Under the pieces are notes generated by a model. That model saw nothing but the letters and a program-made list of their open reading frames with translations, did no database searches and was not told the origin of the DNA. From contig CAJXOJ010000014.1 of NCBI GenBank assembly GCA_913057515.1, positions 1 to 48,621 on the forward strand: DNA of 48,621 nucleotides. Reading direction: 5' to 3'. The translations under genes and the position numbers were made by a program. This document shows, piece by piece, positions 18,108 through 29,687 of the stretch. The first letter of the stretch is position 1; each line of letters opens with the position of its first letter. Source of the stretch: an uncultured Cycloclasticus sp. GTDB taxonomy: Bacteria; Pseudomonadota; Gammaproteobacteria; Methylococcales; Cycloclasticaceae.

Positions 18108-18146
18108 CAAAACGGGTAGTGCCAGAAAGAGGCTCTTCCCGTTTTG
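18108..18146 (+). promoter_or_regulatory. leader hairpin upstream of carA (possible attenuator)
   Basis: A long imperfect stem starts with CAAAACGGG at 18108-18116 and ends with CCCGTTTTG at 18138-18146. Inner pairs extend it to 14 of 16 positions with two T-T mismatches and a 7-base loop AGAAAGA. It ends 21 bases before the carA start and just ahead of its ribosome site. Hairpins of this form ahead of carA are known in Pseudomonas, where pyrimidine/arginine control involves a leader. The four T in the descending arm could give weak termination. Confidence 0.55.
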
Positions 18147-18167
18147 CATATCTAAAGGTGGTGTAAT

Positions 18168-19304
18168 TTGTCTGACATAGCAATACTGGTACTCGAAGAC
18201 GGTAGTGTTTTTCACGGCCAATCTATTGGCGTTCAAGGCCTCACAACGGGCGAAGTTGTTTTTAATACATCAATGACGGGTTATCAAGAGATTCTGACAG
18301 ACCCTTCATACTCACATCAAATCGTAACCTTAACTTACCCGCATATAGGTAATGTTGGTGCTAATGTTGAAGATGAAGAATCATCACAAGTACATGCTAG
18401 AGGGTTAATTATCAGGGATTTACCCTTAACCCATAGTAATTGGCGTTCTGAGGAATCGTTAGCAGGTTACTTAAAGAGACATAATATAGTCGCTATAGCT
18501 GATATTGATACTCGCAGGTTAACAAGAATTCTGCGTGAAAAAGGTGCGCAACGGGGATGCATTATTGCGGGCCCTGAAGCAGATGAACAATTAGCATTAG
18601 AGGCCGCTAAAGAAGCAGTGTTATTAAAAGGCTTAGATCTTGCTCAAGTGGTTAGTTCATCAACACCTTATGATTGGCAAGACTCTACATGGCAGTTAGA
18701 CCCTAGCGCTGAAAGCAAAAATGTTAAGCCTAGTTTCAAGGTCGTTGCTTATGATTTTGGTGTTAAGCGTAATATATTGAGATTGCTGATTGCAGCGGGT
18801 TGTTCTGTGCATGTTGTACCGGCTAAAACACCTGCATCAGAGGTGTTGGCTATGTTACCTGATGGCGTGTTCTTGTCTAATGGACCCGGTGACCCTGAGC
18901 CCTGTGATTATGCAATTGAGTCGATTAAACAAATTCTTGAGAAAAAAGTACCGGTGTTTGGTATTTGTTTAGGTCATCAATTATTGGCCCTAGCGAGTGG
19001 TGCATCAACGGTTAAAATGAAATTTGGCCATCACGGTGCGAATCATCCAGTGCAAGATTTAGCAACACAGCGTGTGATGATTACCAGTCAGAACCATGGC
19101 TTCGCAGTTGACGAAAACTCCTTGCCAGGAAACTTAAAGCCAACCCATATCTCTTTGTTTGATAAAAGCTTACAAGGTATCGAACGAACGGATTGTCCGG
19201 CGTTTGGCTTTCAAGGTCACCCTGAAGCCAGTCCAGGACCACAAGATATTGTGTACTTATTTGAGCGTTTTACCGCGATGATGAAATCGCATAAGGCCGA
19301 TTAA
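18168..19304 (+). CDS. carA: carbamoyl-phosphate synthase small (glutaminase) subunit
   Basis: CarA releases ammonia from glutamine and channels it to CarB for carbamoyl phosphate, used in arginine and pyrimidine synthesis. The 378 residues show the N-terminal domain with [11 protein letters not shown] and [20 protein letters not shown]. The class I amidotransferase domain has the catalytic Cys in [13 protein letters not shown] and the His-Glu pair in GHPEASPGP. The start is TTG at 18168, set by AAGGTGG six bases upstream and by the usual N-terminus [11 protein letters not shown]; no nearer ATG exists. carB follows after 66 bases. Confidence 0.97.
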   Translation: MSDIAILVLEDGSVFHGQSIGVQGLTTGEVVFNTSMTGYQEILTDPSYSHQIVTLTYPHIGNVGANVEDEESSQVHARGLIIRDLPLTHSNWRSEESLAGYLKRHNIVAIADIDTRRLTRILREKGAQRGCIIAGPEADEQLALEAAKEAVLLKGLDLAQVVSSSTPYDWQDSTWQLDPSAESKNVKPSFKVVAYDFGVKRNILRLLIAAGCSVHVVPAKTPASEVLAMLPDGVFLSNGPGDPEPCDYAIESIKQILEKKVPVFGICLGHQLLALASGASTVKMKFGHHGANHPVQDLATQRVMITSQNHGFAVDENSLPGNLKPTHISLFDKSLQGIERTDCPAFGFQGHPEASPGPQDIVYLFERFTAMMKSHKAD

Positions 19305-19370
19305 AAAAGAATTTTTTCTATTTCAATACAGCCGGTAGGCTGAGACCCTAGAGAGTCATAAAAGAGAGCT

Positions 19371-22300
19371 ATGCCAAAAAGAACCGACATTAAATCAGTT
19401 TTACTATTAGGTGCAGGACCCATTGTTATCGGTCAGGCTTGTGAGTTTGATTATTCAGGAACGCAAGCATGTAAAGCGCTAAGGGAAGAGGGCTACCGTG
19501 TTATTTTGGTGAACTCAAACCCTGCAACAATCATGACGGATCCTGAAACGGCGGATGCGATTTATATTGAGCCAGTAGACTGGCAGACGGTTGAAAAAAT
19601 CATTGAAAAAGAAAAGCCTGATGTGTTGTTGCCAACCATGGGTGGACAGACAGCCTTGAACTGTGCGCTGGATCTTGATCGCCATGGTGTGCTTAAAAAG
19701 CATAACGTTGAAATGATTGGGGCGACGAAAGAAGCAATTGATAAGGCTGAAGACAGGGACTTATTTAAGAAAGCGATGACCAAAATTGGTCTTTCAACGC
19801 CACGTTCCTTTGTTGCGCACAATATGGACGAGGCCTATGAAGCACTAGAGAGTATTGGCTTTCCTACGATTATTCGCCCCTCCTTTACAATGGGCGGCAG
19901 TGGCGGTGGTATTTCATATAACCGTGAAGAGTTTATTGAAATTTGTGAACGTGGCCTAGACTTATCGCCAACCAACGAATTATTGATTGAAGAGTCAGTT
20001 TTAGGTTGGAAAGAATATGAAATGGAAGTGGTGCGTGATCGTAAAGATAACTGCATTATCATTTGTTCTATTGAAAATTTTGACCCGATGGGTGTACACA
20101 CCGGCGACTCAATTACCGTAGCACCGGCGCAAACATTAACAGATAAAGAATATCAAATAATGCGTAATGCCTCGCTGGATGTGTTACGTGAAATTGGCGT
20201 GGATACCGGCGGTTCAAACGTGCAATTTGCTATTAACCCTGATAATGGTGCGATGATTGTGATTGAGATGAACCCGAGGGTATCACGTTCATCAGCCTTA
20301 GCATCAAAAGCGACTGGTTTTCCTATTGCAAAAGTAGCTGCAAAATTAGCTATCGGTTACACCTTGGATGAACTCAGTAATGAAATAACAGGTGGAGCAA
20401 CTCCTGCGTCGTTTGAGCCATCTATTGATTACGTAGTGACCAAAATCCCACGTTTTACTTTTGAAAAATTCCCGAAAGCAGATGACCGTCTCACGACACA
20501 GATGAAATCAGTGGGTGAGGTGATGTCAGTAGGTCGGACTTTCCAAGAGTCTTTGCAAAAAGCATTGCGAGGGCTAGAAACAGGGAAGAGTGGTTTAGAC
20601 CCTATTGTAGATTTAGACGAAGAAAACATTGAGACTGTACTCCGGCATGAAATACAACAGCCAGGCGCGGATCGTATATGGTATTTAGCGGATGCTTTTC
20701 GAAAAGGCTTTGGCCTAGAGAGTATTTTTGAACAAACTAAAATTGATCGTTGGTTCTTAGTTCAAATTGAAGATTTACTGAATGAAGAAGCGGCCTTACT
20801 TGGACGCGATTTAACGTCTCTGGATAGTCAGTTAATGTACCGACTTAAGAGAAAAGGTTTCTCGGACATGCGATTAGCCAGCTTACTGGCAACCGATGAA
20901 CGTTCAGTAAGAACAGCTCGGCATGAAATGAATATCCGTCCTGTGTATAAGCGCATTGATTCTTGTGCCGGTGAGTTTTCTTCATCAACTGCTTATATGT
21001 ATTCCACGTATGAAGAAGAGTGCGAATCAATGCCCAGCAATCGTGAAAAAATCATGGTGTTGGGTGGCGGCCCTAACCGGATTGGTCAAGGTATAGAGTT
21101 TGATTACTGCTGTGTTCATGCGGCATTAGCAATGCGTGAAGATGGCTATGAAACCATTATGGTTAACTGTAATCCAGAAACGGTATCAACGGATTTTGAT
21201 ACATCTGATCGTTTATATTTTGAATCTCTAACGCTAGAAGATGTGCTTGAGGTGGTCAATATTGAAAAACCAAAGGGTGTGATCGTTCAATATGGTGGTC
21301 AAACGCCGTTAAAACTGGCTGAAGATCTAGAAGCCGCTGGTGTTCCTATTATTGGTACTTCTCCAGAGGCCATCGACTTAGCTGAAGATCGTGAGCGTTT
21401 TCAACAGCTGGTTGAAAAGTTAGGGCTACTGCAACCACCCAATAGAACAGCGCGTGAACCTGAGCAGGCTGTCCTCTTGGCCGAAGAAATTGGTTATCCC
21501 TTAGTGGTCAGGCCATCTTATGTACTGGGTGGGCGAGCTATGGAAATTGTTTATAATGAATCTGAGCTACGCACTTATATGCGCGAAGCTGTGAGTGTAT
21601 CTAACGATTCGCCAGTACTATTAGATCGCTTTTTAGATGATGCGGTTGAAGTCGATGTCGATGCTATTTTTGATGGTGAAGAATTACTAATCGGTGGCAT
21701 TATGGAACATATCGAGCAAGCAGGTGTTCACTCAGGTGATTCAGCGTGTTCATTACCACCTTTTGATCTAAGTGATAGCGTGCAAGATCGAATGCGCGTT
21801 CAAGCAAAAGACCTAGCACGTGAATTAGGTGTGGTGGGGCTGATGAATATTCAATTCGCTATTAAAGATGATGATATCTATATTTTAGAGGTAAACCCAC
21901 GTGCATCACGCTCGGTTCCGTTTGTTTCTAAGGTAACAGGCTACCCATTGGCAAAAATTGCCGCGCGCTGTATGGCGGGGCAGTCGCTGCAAGAGCAAGG
22001 AACAACTAAAGAGATTATCCCCAGTTACTACTCAGTGAAGGAATCTGTTTTTCCATTTGTGAAATTTCCAAATGTGGACCCATTACTTGGGCCGGAAATG
22101 AAGTCAACGGGTGAAGTGATGGGTGTTGGTGAAACGTTTGGTGAGGCGTTTGGAAAGTCTCAACGTGCCGCTGGAATTAAATTATCCAATGAAAACAAAG
22201 TGCTCTTTAGCGTCAGAGAAGCTGATAAGCTTAAAATGCTTGATCTGGCTAAAACACTCGTTTTACGTGGTAAAAAAATTCTTGCGACCAGAGGAACAGC

Positions 22301-22586
22301 AGATGCCCTAAAAGTAGCCGGCATCGAATGTGAAGTGGTTAATAAGGTGAATGAAAGCCGCCCAAATATTGTTGATGTGATTAAGAATGAAAGCATTCAG
22401 TTGGTGGTAAATACCACAGAAGGAAAGCAAGCTATTACAGATTCATTTCCTATTCGCCGTGAATCCCTACAGAGTAAAGCGACGTATTGCACAACGATTG
22501 CAGGCGCAAAAGCAACCATAGATGCATTAACTGATATTACGGTGAAAGAAGTTAGAGAACTGCATACGTTACAGGCGAGACAATAG
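19371..22586 (+). CDS. carB: carbamoyl-phosphate synthase large subunit
   Basis: CarB makes carbamoyl phosphate from bicarbonate, ammonia and two ATP. The 1071-residue product shows the internal duplication: the first ATP-grasp half begins [21 protein letters not shown] and the second [19 protein letters not shown] near residue 560. Both halves have the [18 protein letters not shown] / [18 protein letters not shown] type block. The C-terminal 130 or so residues form the allosteric domain that senses UMP and ornithine. Length matches E. coli. greA follows after 26 bases and may share the transcript. Confidence 0.98.
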   Translation: MPKRTDIKSVLLLGAGPIVIGQACEFDYSGTQACKALREEGYRVILVNSNPATIMTDPETADAIYIEPVDWQTVEKIIEKEKPDVLLPTMGGQTALNCALDLDRHGVLKKHNVEMIGATKEAIDKAEDRDLFKKAMTKIGLSTPRSFVAHNMDEAYEALESIGFPTIIRPSFTMGGSGGGISYNREEFIEICERGLDLSPTNELLIEESVLGWKEYEMEVVRDRKDNCIIICSIENFDPMGVHTGDSITVAPAQTLTDKEYQIMRNASLDVLREIGVDTGGSNVQFAINPDNGAMIVIEMNPRVSRSSALASKATGFPIAKVAAKLAIGYTLDELSNEITGGATPASFEPSIDYVVTKIPRFTFEKFPKADDRLTTQMKSVGEVMSVGRTFQESLQKALRGLETGKSGLDPIVDLDEENIETVLRHEIQQPGADRIWYLADAFRKGFGLESIFEQTKIDRWFLVQIEDLLNEEAALLGRDLTSLDSQLMYRLKRKGFSDMRLASLLATDERSVRTARHEMNIRPVYKRIDSCAGEFSSSTAYMYSTYEEECESMPSNREKIMVLGGGPNRIGQGIEFDYCCVHAALAMREDGYETIMVNCNPETVSTDFDTSDRLYFESLTLEDVLEVVNIEKPKGVIVQYGGQTPLKLAEDLEAAGVPIIGTSPEAIDLAEDRERFQQLVEKLGLLQPPNRTAREPEQAVLLAEEIGYPLVVRPSYVLGGRAMEIVYNESELRTYMREAVSVSNDSPVLLDRFLDDAVEVDVDAIFDGEELLIGGIMEHIEQAGVHSGDSACSLPPFDLSDSVQDRMRVQAKDLARELGVVGLMNIQFAIKDDDIYILEVNPRASRSVPFVSKVTGYPLAKIAARCMAGQSLQEQGTTKEIIPSYYSVKESVFPFVKFPNVDPLLGPEMKSTGEVMGVGETFGEAFGKSQRAAGIKLSNENKVLFSVREADKLKMLDLAKTLVLRGKKILATRGTADALKVAGIECEVVNKVNESRPNIVDVIKNESIQLVVNTTEGKQAITDSFPIRRESLQSKATYCTTIAGAKATIDALTDITVKEVRELHTLQARQ

Positions 22587-22612
22587 AGTATTATAAATTT
22601 TAGGAATACGTT

Positions 22613-23089
22613 ATGAATAAGACACCCCTTACTAAAAAAGGTGCCCAAAGCTTAAAAGATGAGCTGGAAGAGTTAAAAAATGTTAAGCGCCCTCGTGTAT
22701 CAGAGGCCATCGCCGATGCTCGTGCGCATGGCGATTTAAAAGAAAATGCAGAGTATCACGCAGCACGTGAAGAGCAGGGTTTAATGGAGGCTCGCATTAG
22801 GGATATTGAAAGCAAGCTGGGTAATGCTCAAGTTATTGATGTTTCGACGATGAATGCAAATGGTAAAGTAATTTTTGGTTGCACAGTCGAGTTAGAAAAC
22901 ATCGAAACTGAAGAACTGATCACTTATACAATAGTCGGTGAAGATGAAGCGGATATTAAAAATAATTTAATTTCCTATGCCTCACCTTTTGCAAAAGCGT
23001 TAATTGGCAAAAAAGAAGGTGATGTTGCTGAAGTTAAGGCGCCGGGTGGTATAACAGAATTTGAAATTATAGACGTACGTTACGAATAG
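22613..23089 (+). CDS. greA: transcription elongation factor GreA
   Basis: GreA enters the RNA polymerase secondary channel and triggers cleavage of backtracked transcripts. The 158-residue product has the N-terminal coiled coil with [35 protein letters not shown], here listed as blocks ([30 protein letters not shown]). The acidic tip residues are present, and the C-terminal FKBP-like domain has [17 protein letters not shown]. It overlaps the 3' end of the converging yhbY by 10 bases. The carAB-greA order is common in Gammaproteobacteria. Confidence 0.97.
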   Translation: MNKTPLTKKGAQSLKDELEELKNVKRPRVSEAIADARAHGDLKENAEYHAAREEQGLMEARIRDIESKLGNAQVIDVSTMNANGKVIFGCTVELENIETEELITYTIVGEDEADIKNNLISYASPFAKALIGKKEGDVAEVKAPGGITEFEIIDVRYE

Positions 23090-23367
23090 GTCTTTTTATC
23101 ACTGTTTTCTCTATAAAAAACCGCCATAAAACCAATGGATTGGATGATTTCTGAGCGCGTTTGATCGGCAATTTTTTGAATAATCAATTTTTTGTCATCA
23201 CGATCTTCCGCGGATACTTTGACCTTAATTAATTCGTGGTGCTCAATCGCCAACTCAATTTCATCCAGTACATTATCGGTTAAGCCAGATTGGCCTAAGC
23301 GAACAACTGGTTTTAGCCCATGTGCATGCGCTTTAAGTTTCTTTTTTTGTTGGTTAGTTAATGCCAT
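23080..23367 (-). CDS. yhbY: YhbY family RNA-binding (CRM domain) protein
   Basis: YhbY is a small CRM-domain protein associated with pre-50S ribosomal particles. The 95 residues carry the hallmark [19 protein letters not shown], the loop [16 protein letters not shown], a HHELIKVKV strand and a C-terminal FYREN segment. It lies divergent from rlmE, the 23S rRNA methyltransferase gene, across 130 bases, the same arrangement as in E. coli, and converges on greA. Confidence 0.95.
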   Translation of the reverse strand: MALTNQQKKKLKAHAHGLKPVVRLGQSGLTDNVLDEIELAIEHHELIKVKVSAEDRDDKKLIIQKIADQTRSEIIQSIGFMAVFYRENSDKKTYS

Positions 23368-23497
23368 GGTGTCTTCATTACAAGGTGATTGATTAGGCTG
23401 CGCATTTTACACTTAAAATTAGCATGGCAAACGGCGTTTTTACAATTACAGGCTAAAACGAAGGCAACTGGTTAAAAGTATTAATGATAATGGACGT

Positions 23498-24121
23498 ATG
23501 ACAAAGCATAAAAATAAGCAAAAATGGTTAGATGAGCACTTTAATGATGAGTACGTTAAAAAGGCGCAGCAAATGGGCTTGCGTTCACGGGCGGTTTTCA
23601 AACTAGAAGAAATTGATAAAAAAGATCGATTATTAAAATCAGGCCAAATTGTTGTAGATTTAGGTGCCGCACCAGGCGGTTGGTCTGAGTATGCCGCTAA
23701 GAAAGTAACTGCTAACGGGCGAGTTATAGCGCTAGATTTATTAGACATTGAGCCTATTCAAGGTGTTGATTTTATTATGGGTGACTTTAGCGATGATGAG
23801 GTGTTTGAACAACTTCAGGCATTAATTAATAGTCAACCTATTGATATAGTAATGTCGGATATTGCACCTAATATGAGTGGTAGCAAAGCAATTGATCAGC
23901 CAAAATCTATGTATCTGGCAGAGTTAGCGCTGGATTTTGCAAAGAACAGTTTGGCGCCTAAAGGCAGCTTTTTAATTAAGCTGTTTCAAGGAGAAGGCTT
24001 TGATCAATATGTGTCAGAGGCGAAGAAAGCCTTTGTACATGTCGTGATTCGGAAGCCAAAAGCTTCACGAGCACGTAGCCGTGAAGTATACCTTTTAGCA
24101 AAGGACTTGAAATTATCATAA
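23498..24121 (+). CDS. rlmE: 23S rRNA (uridine-2'-O)-methyltransferase
   Basis: RlmE (FtsJ/RrmJ) methylates U2552 of 23S rRNA, a late 50S assembly step, using S-adenosylmethionine. The 207-residue product starts with [21 protein letters not shown] and contains the SAM motif [14 protein letters not shown]. The K-D-K-E catalytic set is visible: a Lys near the start, the Asp in [10 protein letters not shown], the Lys in [12 protein letters not shown], and the Glu in SREVYLLA. It is upstream of ftsH by 85 bases, as in E. coli, where the two form one heat-inducible unit. Confidence 0.97.
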   Translation: MTKHKNKQKWLDEHFNDEYVKKAQQMGLRSRAVFKLEEIDKKDRLLKSGQIVVDLGAAPGGWSEYAAKKVTANGRVIALDLLDIEPIQGVDFIMGDFSDDEVFEQLQALINSQPIDIVMSDIAPNMSGSKAIDQPKSMYLAELALDFAKNSLAPKGSFLIKLFQGEGFDQYVSEAKKAFVHVVIRKPKASRARSREVYLLAKDLKLS

Positions 24122-24206
24122 CCAACCCTCATATTATGTTGAAGCATGAAGTCATAATAGCAGCCTGATATTTGTGCGGTATATAAACTAACGTGAGGGT
24201 ATCACT

Positions 24207-26144
24207 TTGAACGAAATGGTTAAGAATATTATTATGTGGGTTGTTATTGCCTTCGTACTAATGTCTGTCTTTAATAACTTTGGTGGCTCTAAGCAATCAT
24301 CTAGCAGTGCCTTAAGTTATTCACAGTTTATTAATTCTGTTAATGCGGGTCAGGTTAGTAAAGTGGCTATTGATGGCCCCAATATTGTTGGTCAAACAGC
24401 ATCTGGTGAGCGATTTACAACGCGTAGCCCAGGGGATATACACCTCGTTGATGATCTATTGAAAAATGGCGTTGAAATAGTAGCGAAAGCACCTGAGGAG
24501 CAGTCAGTGCTTATGTCAATACTGATTTCTTGGTTCCCAATGCTTCTGTTGATTGGTGTTTGGATTTTCTTTATGCGCCAAATGCAAGGTGGTGCTGGAG
24601 GTGCAGGTGGCCGTGGCGCAATGTCCTTTGGGAAAAGTAAGGCAAAGCTACTCAATGAAGATGAAATTAAGGTTACATTTGCCGATGTGGCGGGTGTGCA
24701 GGAAGCTAAAGAAGAAGTAGAAGAGGTCGTCGACTTTCTTAAGGATCCGAGTAAGTTTCAAAAGCTAGGCGGTATGATACCCCGTGGTATTTTAATGTCT
24801 GGTTCGCCGGGTACTGGTAAAACCCTATTAGCTAAAGCAATTGCAGGAGAGGCGAAGGTCCCTTTCTTCAGTATTTCAGGGTCTGACTTTGTTGAAATGT
24901 TTGTAGGTGTCGGTGCTTCGCGTGTTCGAGACATGTTTGAGCAGGCAAAAAAAAATGCGCCTTGTATTATTTTCATCGATGAGATTGATGCCGTGGGTCG
25001 TGCACGTGGTATTGGTATGGGTGGAGGTAATGATGAGCGTGAACAAACGTTAAATCAATTATTGGTGGAAATGGATGGCTTCTCAGGCAATGAAGGTGTG
25101 ATCGTTATAGCAGCGACTAACCGTCCTGATGTGCTTGATCCTGCGTTACTGCGCCCAGGTCGTTTTGACCGTCAAGTTGTTGTGCCTTTACCTGATATTA
25201 GAGGTCGTGAGCAGATATTAAAAGTTCACCTTAAAAAAGTACCCGCAGGAGATAGCGTAAACCCAAATGTAATTGCTCGGGGAACACCTGGTTTTTCGGG
25301 GGCTGATTTGGCAAACCTTGTTAACGAAGCAGCCTTATTCGCCGCAAGAAGTGATAAAAAGCTTGTTGATATGAACGATATGGAAAACGCTAAGGATAAA
25401 GTGTTAATGGGTGCTGAACGTCGTTCTATGGTGATGACTGAAGAAGAAAAAAAGTGTACGGCTTATCATGAGTCAGGGCATGCGATTGTTGGTCGTTTAG
25501 TGCCTGAACATGATCCAGTTTATAAAGTAACCATTATTCCCCGAGGCCGAGCTTTGGGGGTTACGATGTTTTTACCCGAACGTGATCAGCTGAGCATTAG
25601 TAAGCAAAAACTAGAGAGTCAACTGTCAAGTTTATATGGTGGAAGGCTAGCTGAGGAGATTATCTTCGGCGAAGAAGCGGTAACAACAGGTGCCTCAAAT
25701 GATATTGAACGAGCATCTGCCATTGCAAGAAATATGGTTACTCAATGGGGGTTTTCAGAAAAACTAGGGGCTTTAAACTACGCTGAAGATGAAAATGTGA
25801 TGGGCCATTCAGGTGGTCAGACTAAAATGATTTCGGATGAAACCACTGAGCTTATTAATAAAGAAGTGCGCGTGTTTATAGATCGAAATTACGAACGCGC
25901 AAAAACCATATTAAATGATAACCTTGATATTTTACATGCGATGTCTGAAGCGTTAATGAAATATGAGACCCTTGATAGTGATCAGTTAGATCAGCTAATG
26001 GCTCGCCAAGAAATCAGTGAACCGAAAGATTGGGAAAATGATGATGAGTCAGGTTCTGGAAAGGCGTCATCAGCTGAAAAGGACAAGGCTGGGGCTGAAA
26101 AAGACTCTAAGCCAATCGTTGGTGGCCCTGCTGAACAGCCTTAA
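24207..26144 (+). CDS. ftsH: ATP-dependent zinc metalloprotease FtsH
   Basis: FtsH is the membrane-anchored AAA protease that degrades misfolded membrane proteins and regulators such as sigma-32 and LpxC. The 645 residues have two N-terminal membrane segments (about 5-22 and 100-120), a periplasmic loop, and the AAA module with Walker A GSPGTGKT and Walker [12 protein letters not shown]. The second region of homology is [20 protein letters not shown], and the zinc site is HESGH. The Walker A reads G-S-P where most FtsH have G-P-P. The start is TTG at 24207, supported by GAGGG 7 bases upstream; an ATG at 24216 has no ribosome site at the right distance. The 3' end overlaps folP. Confidence 0.97.
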   Translation: MNEMVKNIIMWVVIAFVLMSVFNNFGGSKQSSSSALSYSQFINSVNAGQVSKVAIDGPNIVGQTASGERFTTRSPGDIHLVDDLLKNGVEIVAKAPEEQSVLMSILISWFPMLLLIGVWIFFMRQMQGGAGGAGGRGAMSFGKSKAKLLNEDEIKVTFADVAGVQEAKEEVEEVVDFLKDPSKFQKLGGMIPRGILMSGSPGTGKTLLAKAIAGEAKVPFFSISGSDFVEMFVGVGASRVRDMFEQAKKNAPCIIFIDEIDAVGRARGIGMGGGNDEREQTLNQLLVEMDGFSGNEGVIVIAATNRPDVLDPALLRPGRFDRQVVVPLPDIRGREQILKVHLKKVPAGDSVNPNVIARGTPGFSGADLANLVNEAALFAARSDKKLVDMNDMENAKDKVLMGAERRSMVMTEEEKKCTAYHESGHAIVGRLVPEHDPVYKVTIIPRGRALGVTMFLPERDQLSISKQKLESQLSSLYGGRLAEEIIFGEEAVTTGASNDIERASAIARNMVTQWGFSEKLGALNYAEDENVMGHSGGQTKMISDETTELINKEVRVFIDRNYERAKTILNDNLDILHAMSEALMKYETLDSDQLDQLMARQEISEPKDWENDDESGSGKASSAEKDKAGAEKDSKPIVGGPAEQP

Positions 26145-26973
26145 TATTGAGCAGGGTCTTACCCCTCTATTAAAAACTAAGGCCCCCATTATTATGGGGG
26201 TTCTTAATATTACCCCCGACTCTTTTTCTGATGGTGGTCGTTTTACAGTGATTGAAACCGCTATTCAGCAAGCGCTGAAAATGGTCGATCTAGGGGCGTC
26301 TATTATTGATGTTGGTGGTGAATCAACCCGTCCCAATGCAACACCAGTTTCTAATGAGGAAGAAATAAACAGGGTTGTGCCGGTTATAGCAGGCATTCGC
26401 TCAAGCAGTAAAGTAGCTATTTCAATAGACACGAGTAAGCCGGATGTAATGAAGGCGGCTGTAGAGGCGGGTGCTAATATGATTAACGATGTGTATGCGC
26501 TACAACGACCAGGGGCTATAGAAACAGCCGCTGCTTTGGGTGTGCATGTATGCTTGATGCATATGCAGGCTAACCCGGAAACCATGCAAGATAATCCAAG
26601 TTATTCGAATGTGATTGATGAGGTGAATCGTTTTTTTACACAGCGAATAGCCGCCTGCGAGACGGTAGGTATTAGTCGGGATAAAATTATTATTGACCCA
26701 GGTTTTGGTTTTGGTAAAACGTTGCAACATAATTTGAGTTTATTGGCGAAATTAGATCAATATGAACGGCACGGATGCCCAATACTGGCAGGGATCTCTA
26801 GAAAATCAATGCTCGGTCAGATACTAAACAAAGAAGTAGAAGACAGGCTGTTTGGAAGTGTTGCAGCAGCATTATTAGCGGTTATTAATGGGGCATCTAT
26901 TGTACGTGTGCATGATGTTGCTGAAACAGTGGATGCTTTAAAAATATATAATGCCGTTGAAGGCAATCAATGA
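26122..26973 (+). CDS. folP: dihydropteroate synthase
   Basis: FolP joins p-aminobenzoate to the pterin diphosphate in folate synthesis and is the sulfonamide target. The sequence has the two family signatures, [19 protein letters not shown] and [16 protein letters not shown]. It also has the conserved DPGFGFGK and a C-terminal [14 protein letters not shown]. The start is uncertain. The open frame extends back to 26017 inside ftsH, but there are few good candidates; GTG 26122 gives about 283 residues, the normal size, and overlaps ftsH by 23 bases. ATGs at 26038-26046 would give an unusually long N-terminus. glmM follows after 7 bases. ftsH-folP-glmM is a conserved operon. Confidence 0.93.
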   Translation: MALLNSLNIEQGLTPLLKTKAPIIMGVLNITPDSFSDGGRFTVIETAIQQALKMVDLGASIIDVGGESTRPNATPVSNEEEINRVVPVIAGIRSSSKVAISIDTSKPDVMKAAVEAGANMINDVYALQRPGAIETAAALGVHVCLMHMQANPETMQDNPSYSNVIDEVNRFFTQRIAACETVGISRDKIIIDPGFGFGKTLQHNLSLLAKLDQYERHGCPILAGISRKSMLGQILNKEVEDRLFGSVAAALLAVINGASIVRVHDVAETVDALKIYNAVEGNQ

Positions 26974-26980
26974 GAAAAGA

Positions 26981-28321
26981 ATGACAAGAAAATATTTTGG
27001 TACTGATGGGATTCGAGGCTTTGTGGGAGAAGGCGTGATTACACCTGAGTTTGTCTTGAAACTAGGTTGGGCGACGGGAAAAGTATTTGAAGAACAGGGC
27101 CATTGCAAAATTTTGATTGGCAAAGATACCCGGATTTCCGGTTATATGTTTGAATCAGCATTAGAAGCAGGTTTAGTAGCCGCTGGGGCGGATGTGCAAT
27201 TATTGGGGCCCATGCCTACCCCTGGAATAGCCTATTTAACAAGAACACTACGTGCTCATGCGGGTATTGTTATCAGTGCTTCACATAACCCATACTACGA
27301 TAACGGTATAAAGTTTTTCTCTAGTGAAGGTAAGAAGCTTGATGATGATATAGAGCGGGCAATAGAAGATAAAATGGACGAGCCGCTCGTTGTGGTCGAG
27401 TCATCACGTTTGGGTAAAGCCAGTCGAATTGAAGATGCGGCAGGTCGCTATATTGAGTTTTGTAAAAGTACGATTCCTCCAATGATGGACTTGTCAGGCT
27501 TAAAATTGGTCGTCGATTGTGCACATGGGTCAACCTATCATGTAGCCCCCTTTGTATTTGAGGAATTGGGCGCTGAAGTTATTAAGTTGGGCGTTGAGCC
27601 AAATGGAATAAATATAAATGATGGCTATGGAGCAACGAGTCCTGAAGCTCTAACAGAAGCGGTCGTCTCAACGGGTGCTGACTTTGGTGTGGCGCTTGAT
27701 GGTGATGGCGACCGATTAATTATGGTTGACCATTTAGGTAGCGTTGTCGATGGTGATGAGATTCTCTATATTTTAGCAAAAAGTAGGCAATCGACGGGGT
27801 ATCAAGGCTCATCGGTGGTTGGTACCTTAATGACTAACTTAGGTGTTGAGCATGCCTTAAATAGGTTAGGGATTAGCTTGTTACGCTCGGCAGTAGGTGA
27901 TCGACATGTGATTCAGCTAATGAATGAGTCAGCTTCAATACTCGGTGGAGAAGGTTCAGGCCACCTAATTTGTGCTGATAGAACAACAACAGGTGATGGA
28001 ATTATCTCTGCCTTGCAGGTTATTGAAACCATGAAGCGAGAAGCAACCTCATTGCATGAACTAAAAAGCGATATCCAAAAATATCCTCAGCATATGATCA
28101 ATGTGGCCTTAAGTGCGGGTCAAAAGTTTGTGATGACGGATGAAATTGAGAAAGCGGTCAAAGGGATCGAGGAAACTTTAAATGGTACGGGTAGAGTTTT
28201 ATTAAGACCTTCTGGAACCGAGCCACTAGTTAGAGTGATGGTGGAAGGTGAAGATCTTGCCTTAGTTCAAGCCTTGACGTTGGATTTAAGTAAAACAGTA
28301 GAGCGCTTAGTTAACGTATAA
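26981..28321 (+). CDS. glmM: phosphoglucosamine mutase
   Basis: GlmM converts glucosamine-6-phosphate to glucosamine-1-phosphate, on the way to UDP-GlcNAc for peptidoglycan and lipid A. Starting at ATG 26981 the product is 446 residues with [18 protein letters not shown]. It has the phosphoserine loop [17 protein letters not shown], the metal-binding DGDGDRL, the sugar loop GEGSGH and the C-terminal [15 protein letters not shown]. The frame is open further upstream to 26951, but the conserved start and the close folP stop (7 bases) support 26981. Confidence 0.97.
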   Translation: MTRKYFGTDGIRGFVGEGVITPEFVLKLGWATGKVFEEQGHCKILIGKDTRISGYMFESALEAGLVAAGADVQLLGPMPTPGIAYLTRTLRAHAGIVISASHNPYYDNGIKFFSSEGKKLDDDIERAIEDKMDEPLVVVESSRLGKASRIEDAAGRYIEFCKSTIPPMMDLSGLKLVVDCAHGSTYHVAPFVFEELGAEVIKLGVEPNGININDGYGATSPEALTEAVVSTGADFGVALDGDGDRLIMVDHLGSVVDGDEILYILAKSRQSTGYQGSSVVGTLMTNLGVEHALNRLGISLLRSAVGDRHVIQLMNESASILGGEGSGHLICADRTTTGDGIISALQVIETMKREATSLHELKSDIQKYPQHMINVALSAGQKFVMTDEIEKAVKGIEETLNGTGRVLLRPSGTEPLVRVMVEGEDLALVQALTLDLSKTVERLVNV

Positions 28322-28409
28322 TTTTTTTATTACACATATTAGCTGTTAATAAGATTGATTTCTTTGTTAATTATCGCTACTCTTGCACGTTTTTAGTATG
28401 GGGAGCATG

Positions 28410-29156
28410 ATGCGCCAGCCACTAGTTATTGGTAATTGGAAAATGAATGGCTCACTTGTCTTCACAGAAGAGCTTTTACATACATTAGAAGCCCGTATTG
28501 ATGATAAAATATCGTGCGAAATGGGTATTTGTGCACCGTTTGTGTATATTAAGTTTGCAACAGAGCTTACTAAGCGTTCTGTGATTAAAATTGGTGCACA
28601 AAATGTTTCAGAGTTTTCAGCAGGTGCATACACTGGAGAAGTGTCTGCATCAATGTTAAAAGAATTAGGAACGCACTGGGTGCTAATCGGCCATTCTGAA
28701 CGACGCTCGCTTTTTAATGAAGCAAATACGGCACTTGTACAGAAAGTGTTAGCAGCACAGTCTGCTGGTTTAACCCCTGTATATTGTGTGGGCGAAACGG
28801 AAGATGATTATAAGTCGGGCAAAACATTTAACGTGATAGCCGATCAAGTCGGTGCATTACTAGGGTCAGCTGATGTTGACCTAAATAATTTAGTGTTAGC
28901 TTATGAGCCTGTTTGGGCTATTGGGACAGGCTTAACAGCTTCTCCAGAAGAAGCTCAGAAGGTACATGCCTTTATAAGAGCCTTAGTAAAAGAAAAAAAC
29001 ATCGAGTCGGCTGATGGAGTCCGAATTTTGTACGGCGGAAGCGTAAAGCCAGATAATGCAGGGTCATTATTTGGGCAAAACGATATTGATGGTGGTTTGA
29101 TTGGCGGAGCATCCCTAGATGCTGACGCCTTTGTTTCAATTTGCCAACAGGCATAA
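28410..29156 (+). CDS. tpiA: triosephosphate isomerase
   Basis: TpiA interconverts dihydroxyacetone phosphate and glyceraldehyde-3-phosphate. The 248-residue product has the catalytic Lys in GNWKMNG, His in LIGHSERR and Glu in AYEPVWAIGTG, and the phosphate-binding YGGSVKPDNA and GGLIGGASL. I chose ATG 28410 (MRQPLVIGNWKMNG), which has GGGAG four bases upstream and matches the family start. ATGs at 28398 and 28407 are less likely. secG follows after 12 bases, a common pair. Confidence 0.97.
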   Translation: MRQPLVIGNWKMNGSLVFTEELLHTLEARIDDKISCEMGICAPFVYIKFATELTKRSVIKIGAQNVSEFSAGAYTGEVSASMLKELGTHWVLIGHSERRSLFNEANTALVQKVLAAQSAGLTPVYCVGETEDDYKSGKTFNVIADQVGALLGSADVDLNNLVLAYEPVWAIGTGLTASPEEAQKVHAFIRALVKEKNIESADGVRILYGGSVKPDNAGSLFGQNDIDGGLIGGASLDADAFVSICQQA

Positions 29157-29168
29157 AAAGGAAAAGTT

Positions 29169-29567
29169 ATGAGTATTTTTGCAATAGTTTTATCAGTGCA
29201 CGTGTTAATTGCTGCCTTGATGATTGGGTTGATTTTAATTCAACATGGTAAAGGTGCCGATGCCGGTGCTGCTTTTGGCAGTGGAGCGTCTGGAACAGTA
29301 TTTGGGGCTAAAGGGTCAGGAAATTTTTTAAGCCGCTCGACAGCTATCCTTGCAGCATTGTTTTTTTCTACCAGTTTAGCGTTAGCGTATTTAGGTGGAA
29401 ACAGGGCTGAAACTAAAGATATTGTTGATGCACTAACAGTAACGAATCCCGCGCAATCAATAGAATCAACACCGGCTGATTTGATCAATAATATTTCTCA
29501 GCCTACTGATAAGCTGGTTGATATGGAAGGAATGAAGCCGGCAGATGATGTGCCGATTCCAGAATAA
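29169..29567 (+). CDS. secG: preprotein translocase subunit SecG
   Basis: SecG is the small auxiliary subunit of the SecYEG channel. The 132 residues have two membrane helices (about residues 3-23 and 55-74) joined by the conserved cytoplasmic loop LIQHGKGADAGAAFGSG followed by SGTVFGAKGSGNFLSR. A hydrophilic C-terminal tail follows. AAAAGG precedes the ATG. The tpiA-secG-tRNA-Leu order is conserved in many Proteobacteria. Confidence 0.96.
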   Translation: MSIFAIVLSVHVLIAALMIGLILIQHGKGADAGAAFGSGASGTVFGAKGSGNFLSRSTAILAALFFSTSLALAYLGGNRAETKDIVDALTVTNPAQSIESTPADLINNISQPTDKLVDMEGMKPADDVPIPE

Positions 29568-29574
29568 TTTATTT

Positions 29575-29661
29575 GCCGAGGTGGTGGAATTGGTAGACAC
29601 GCTATCTTGAGGGGGTAGTGTCCTTATGGACGTGCGGGTTCAAGTCCCGCTCTCGGCACCA
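29575..29661 (+). tRNA. tRNA-Leu (anticodon GAG)
   Basis: An 87-base class II tRNA with encoded CCA (29659-29661). The acceptor arm GCCGAGG pairs with TCTCGGC. The anticodon stem CTATC/GGTAG encloses loop TTGAGGG with anticodon GAG at 29609-29611, reading CUC/CUU leucine codons. A long variable arm (TGTCCTTATGGACG) is typical of tRNA-Leu, and the T arm GCGGG-TTCAAGT-CCCGC is intact. It begins 7 bases after secG, so it may be processed from the secG transcript. Confidence 0.97.
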
Positions 29662-29687
29662 ATAAATATAAGTTTCAATATTCATTA

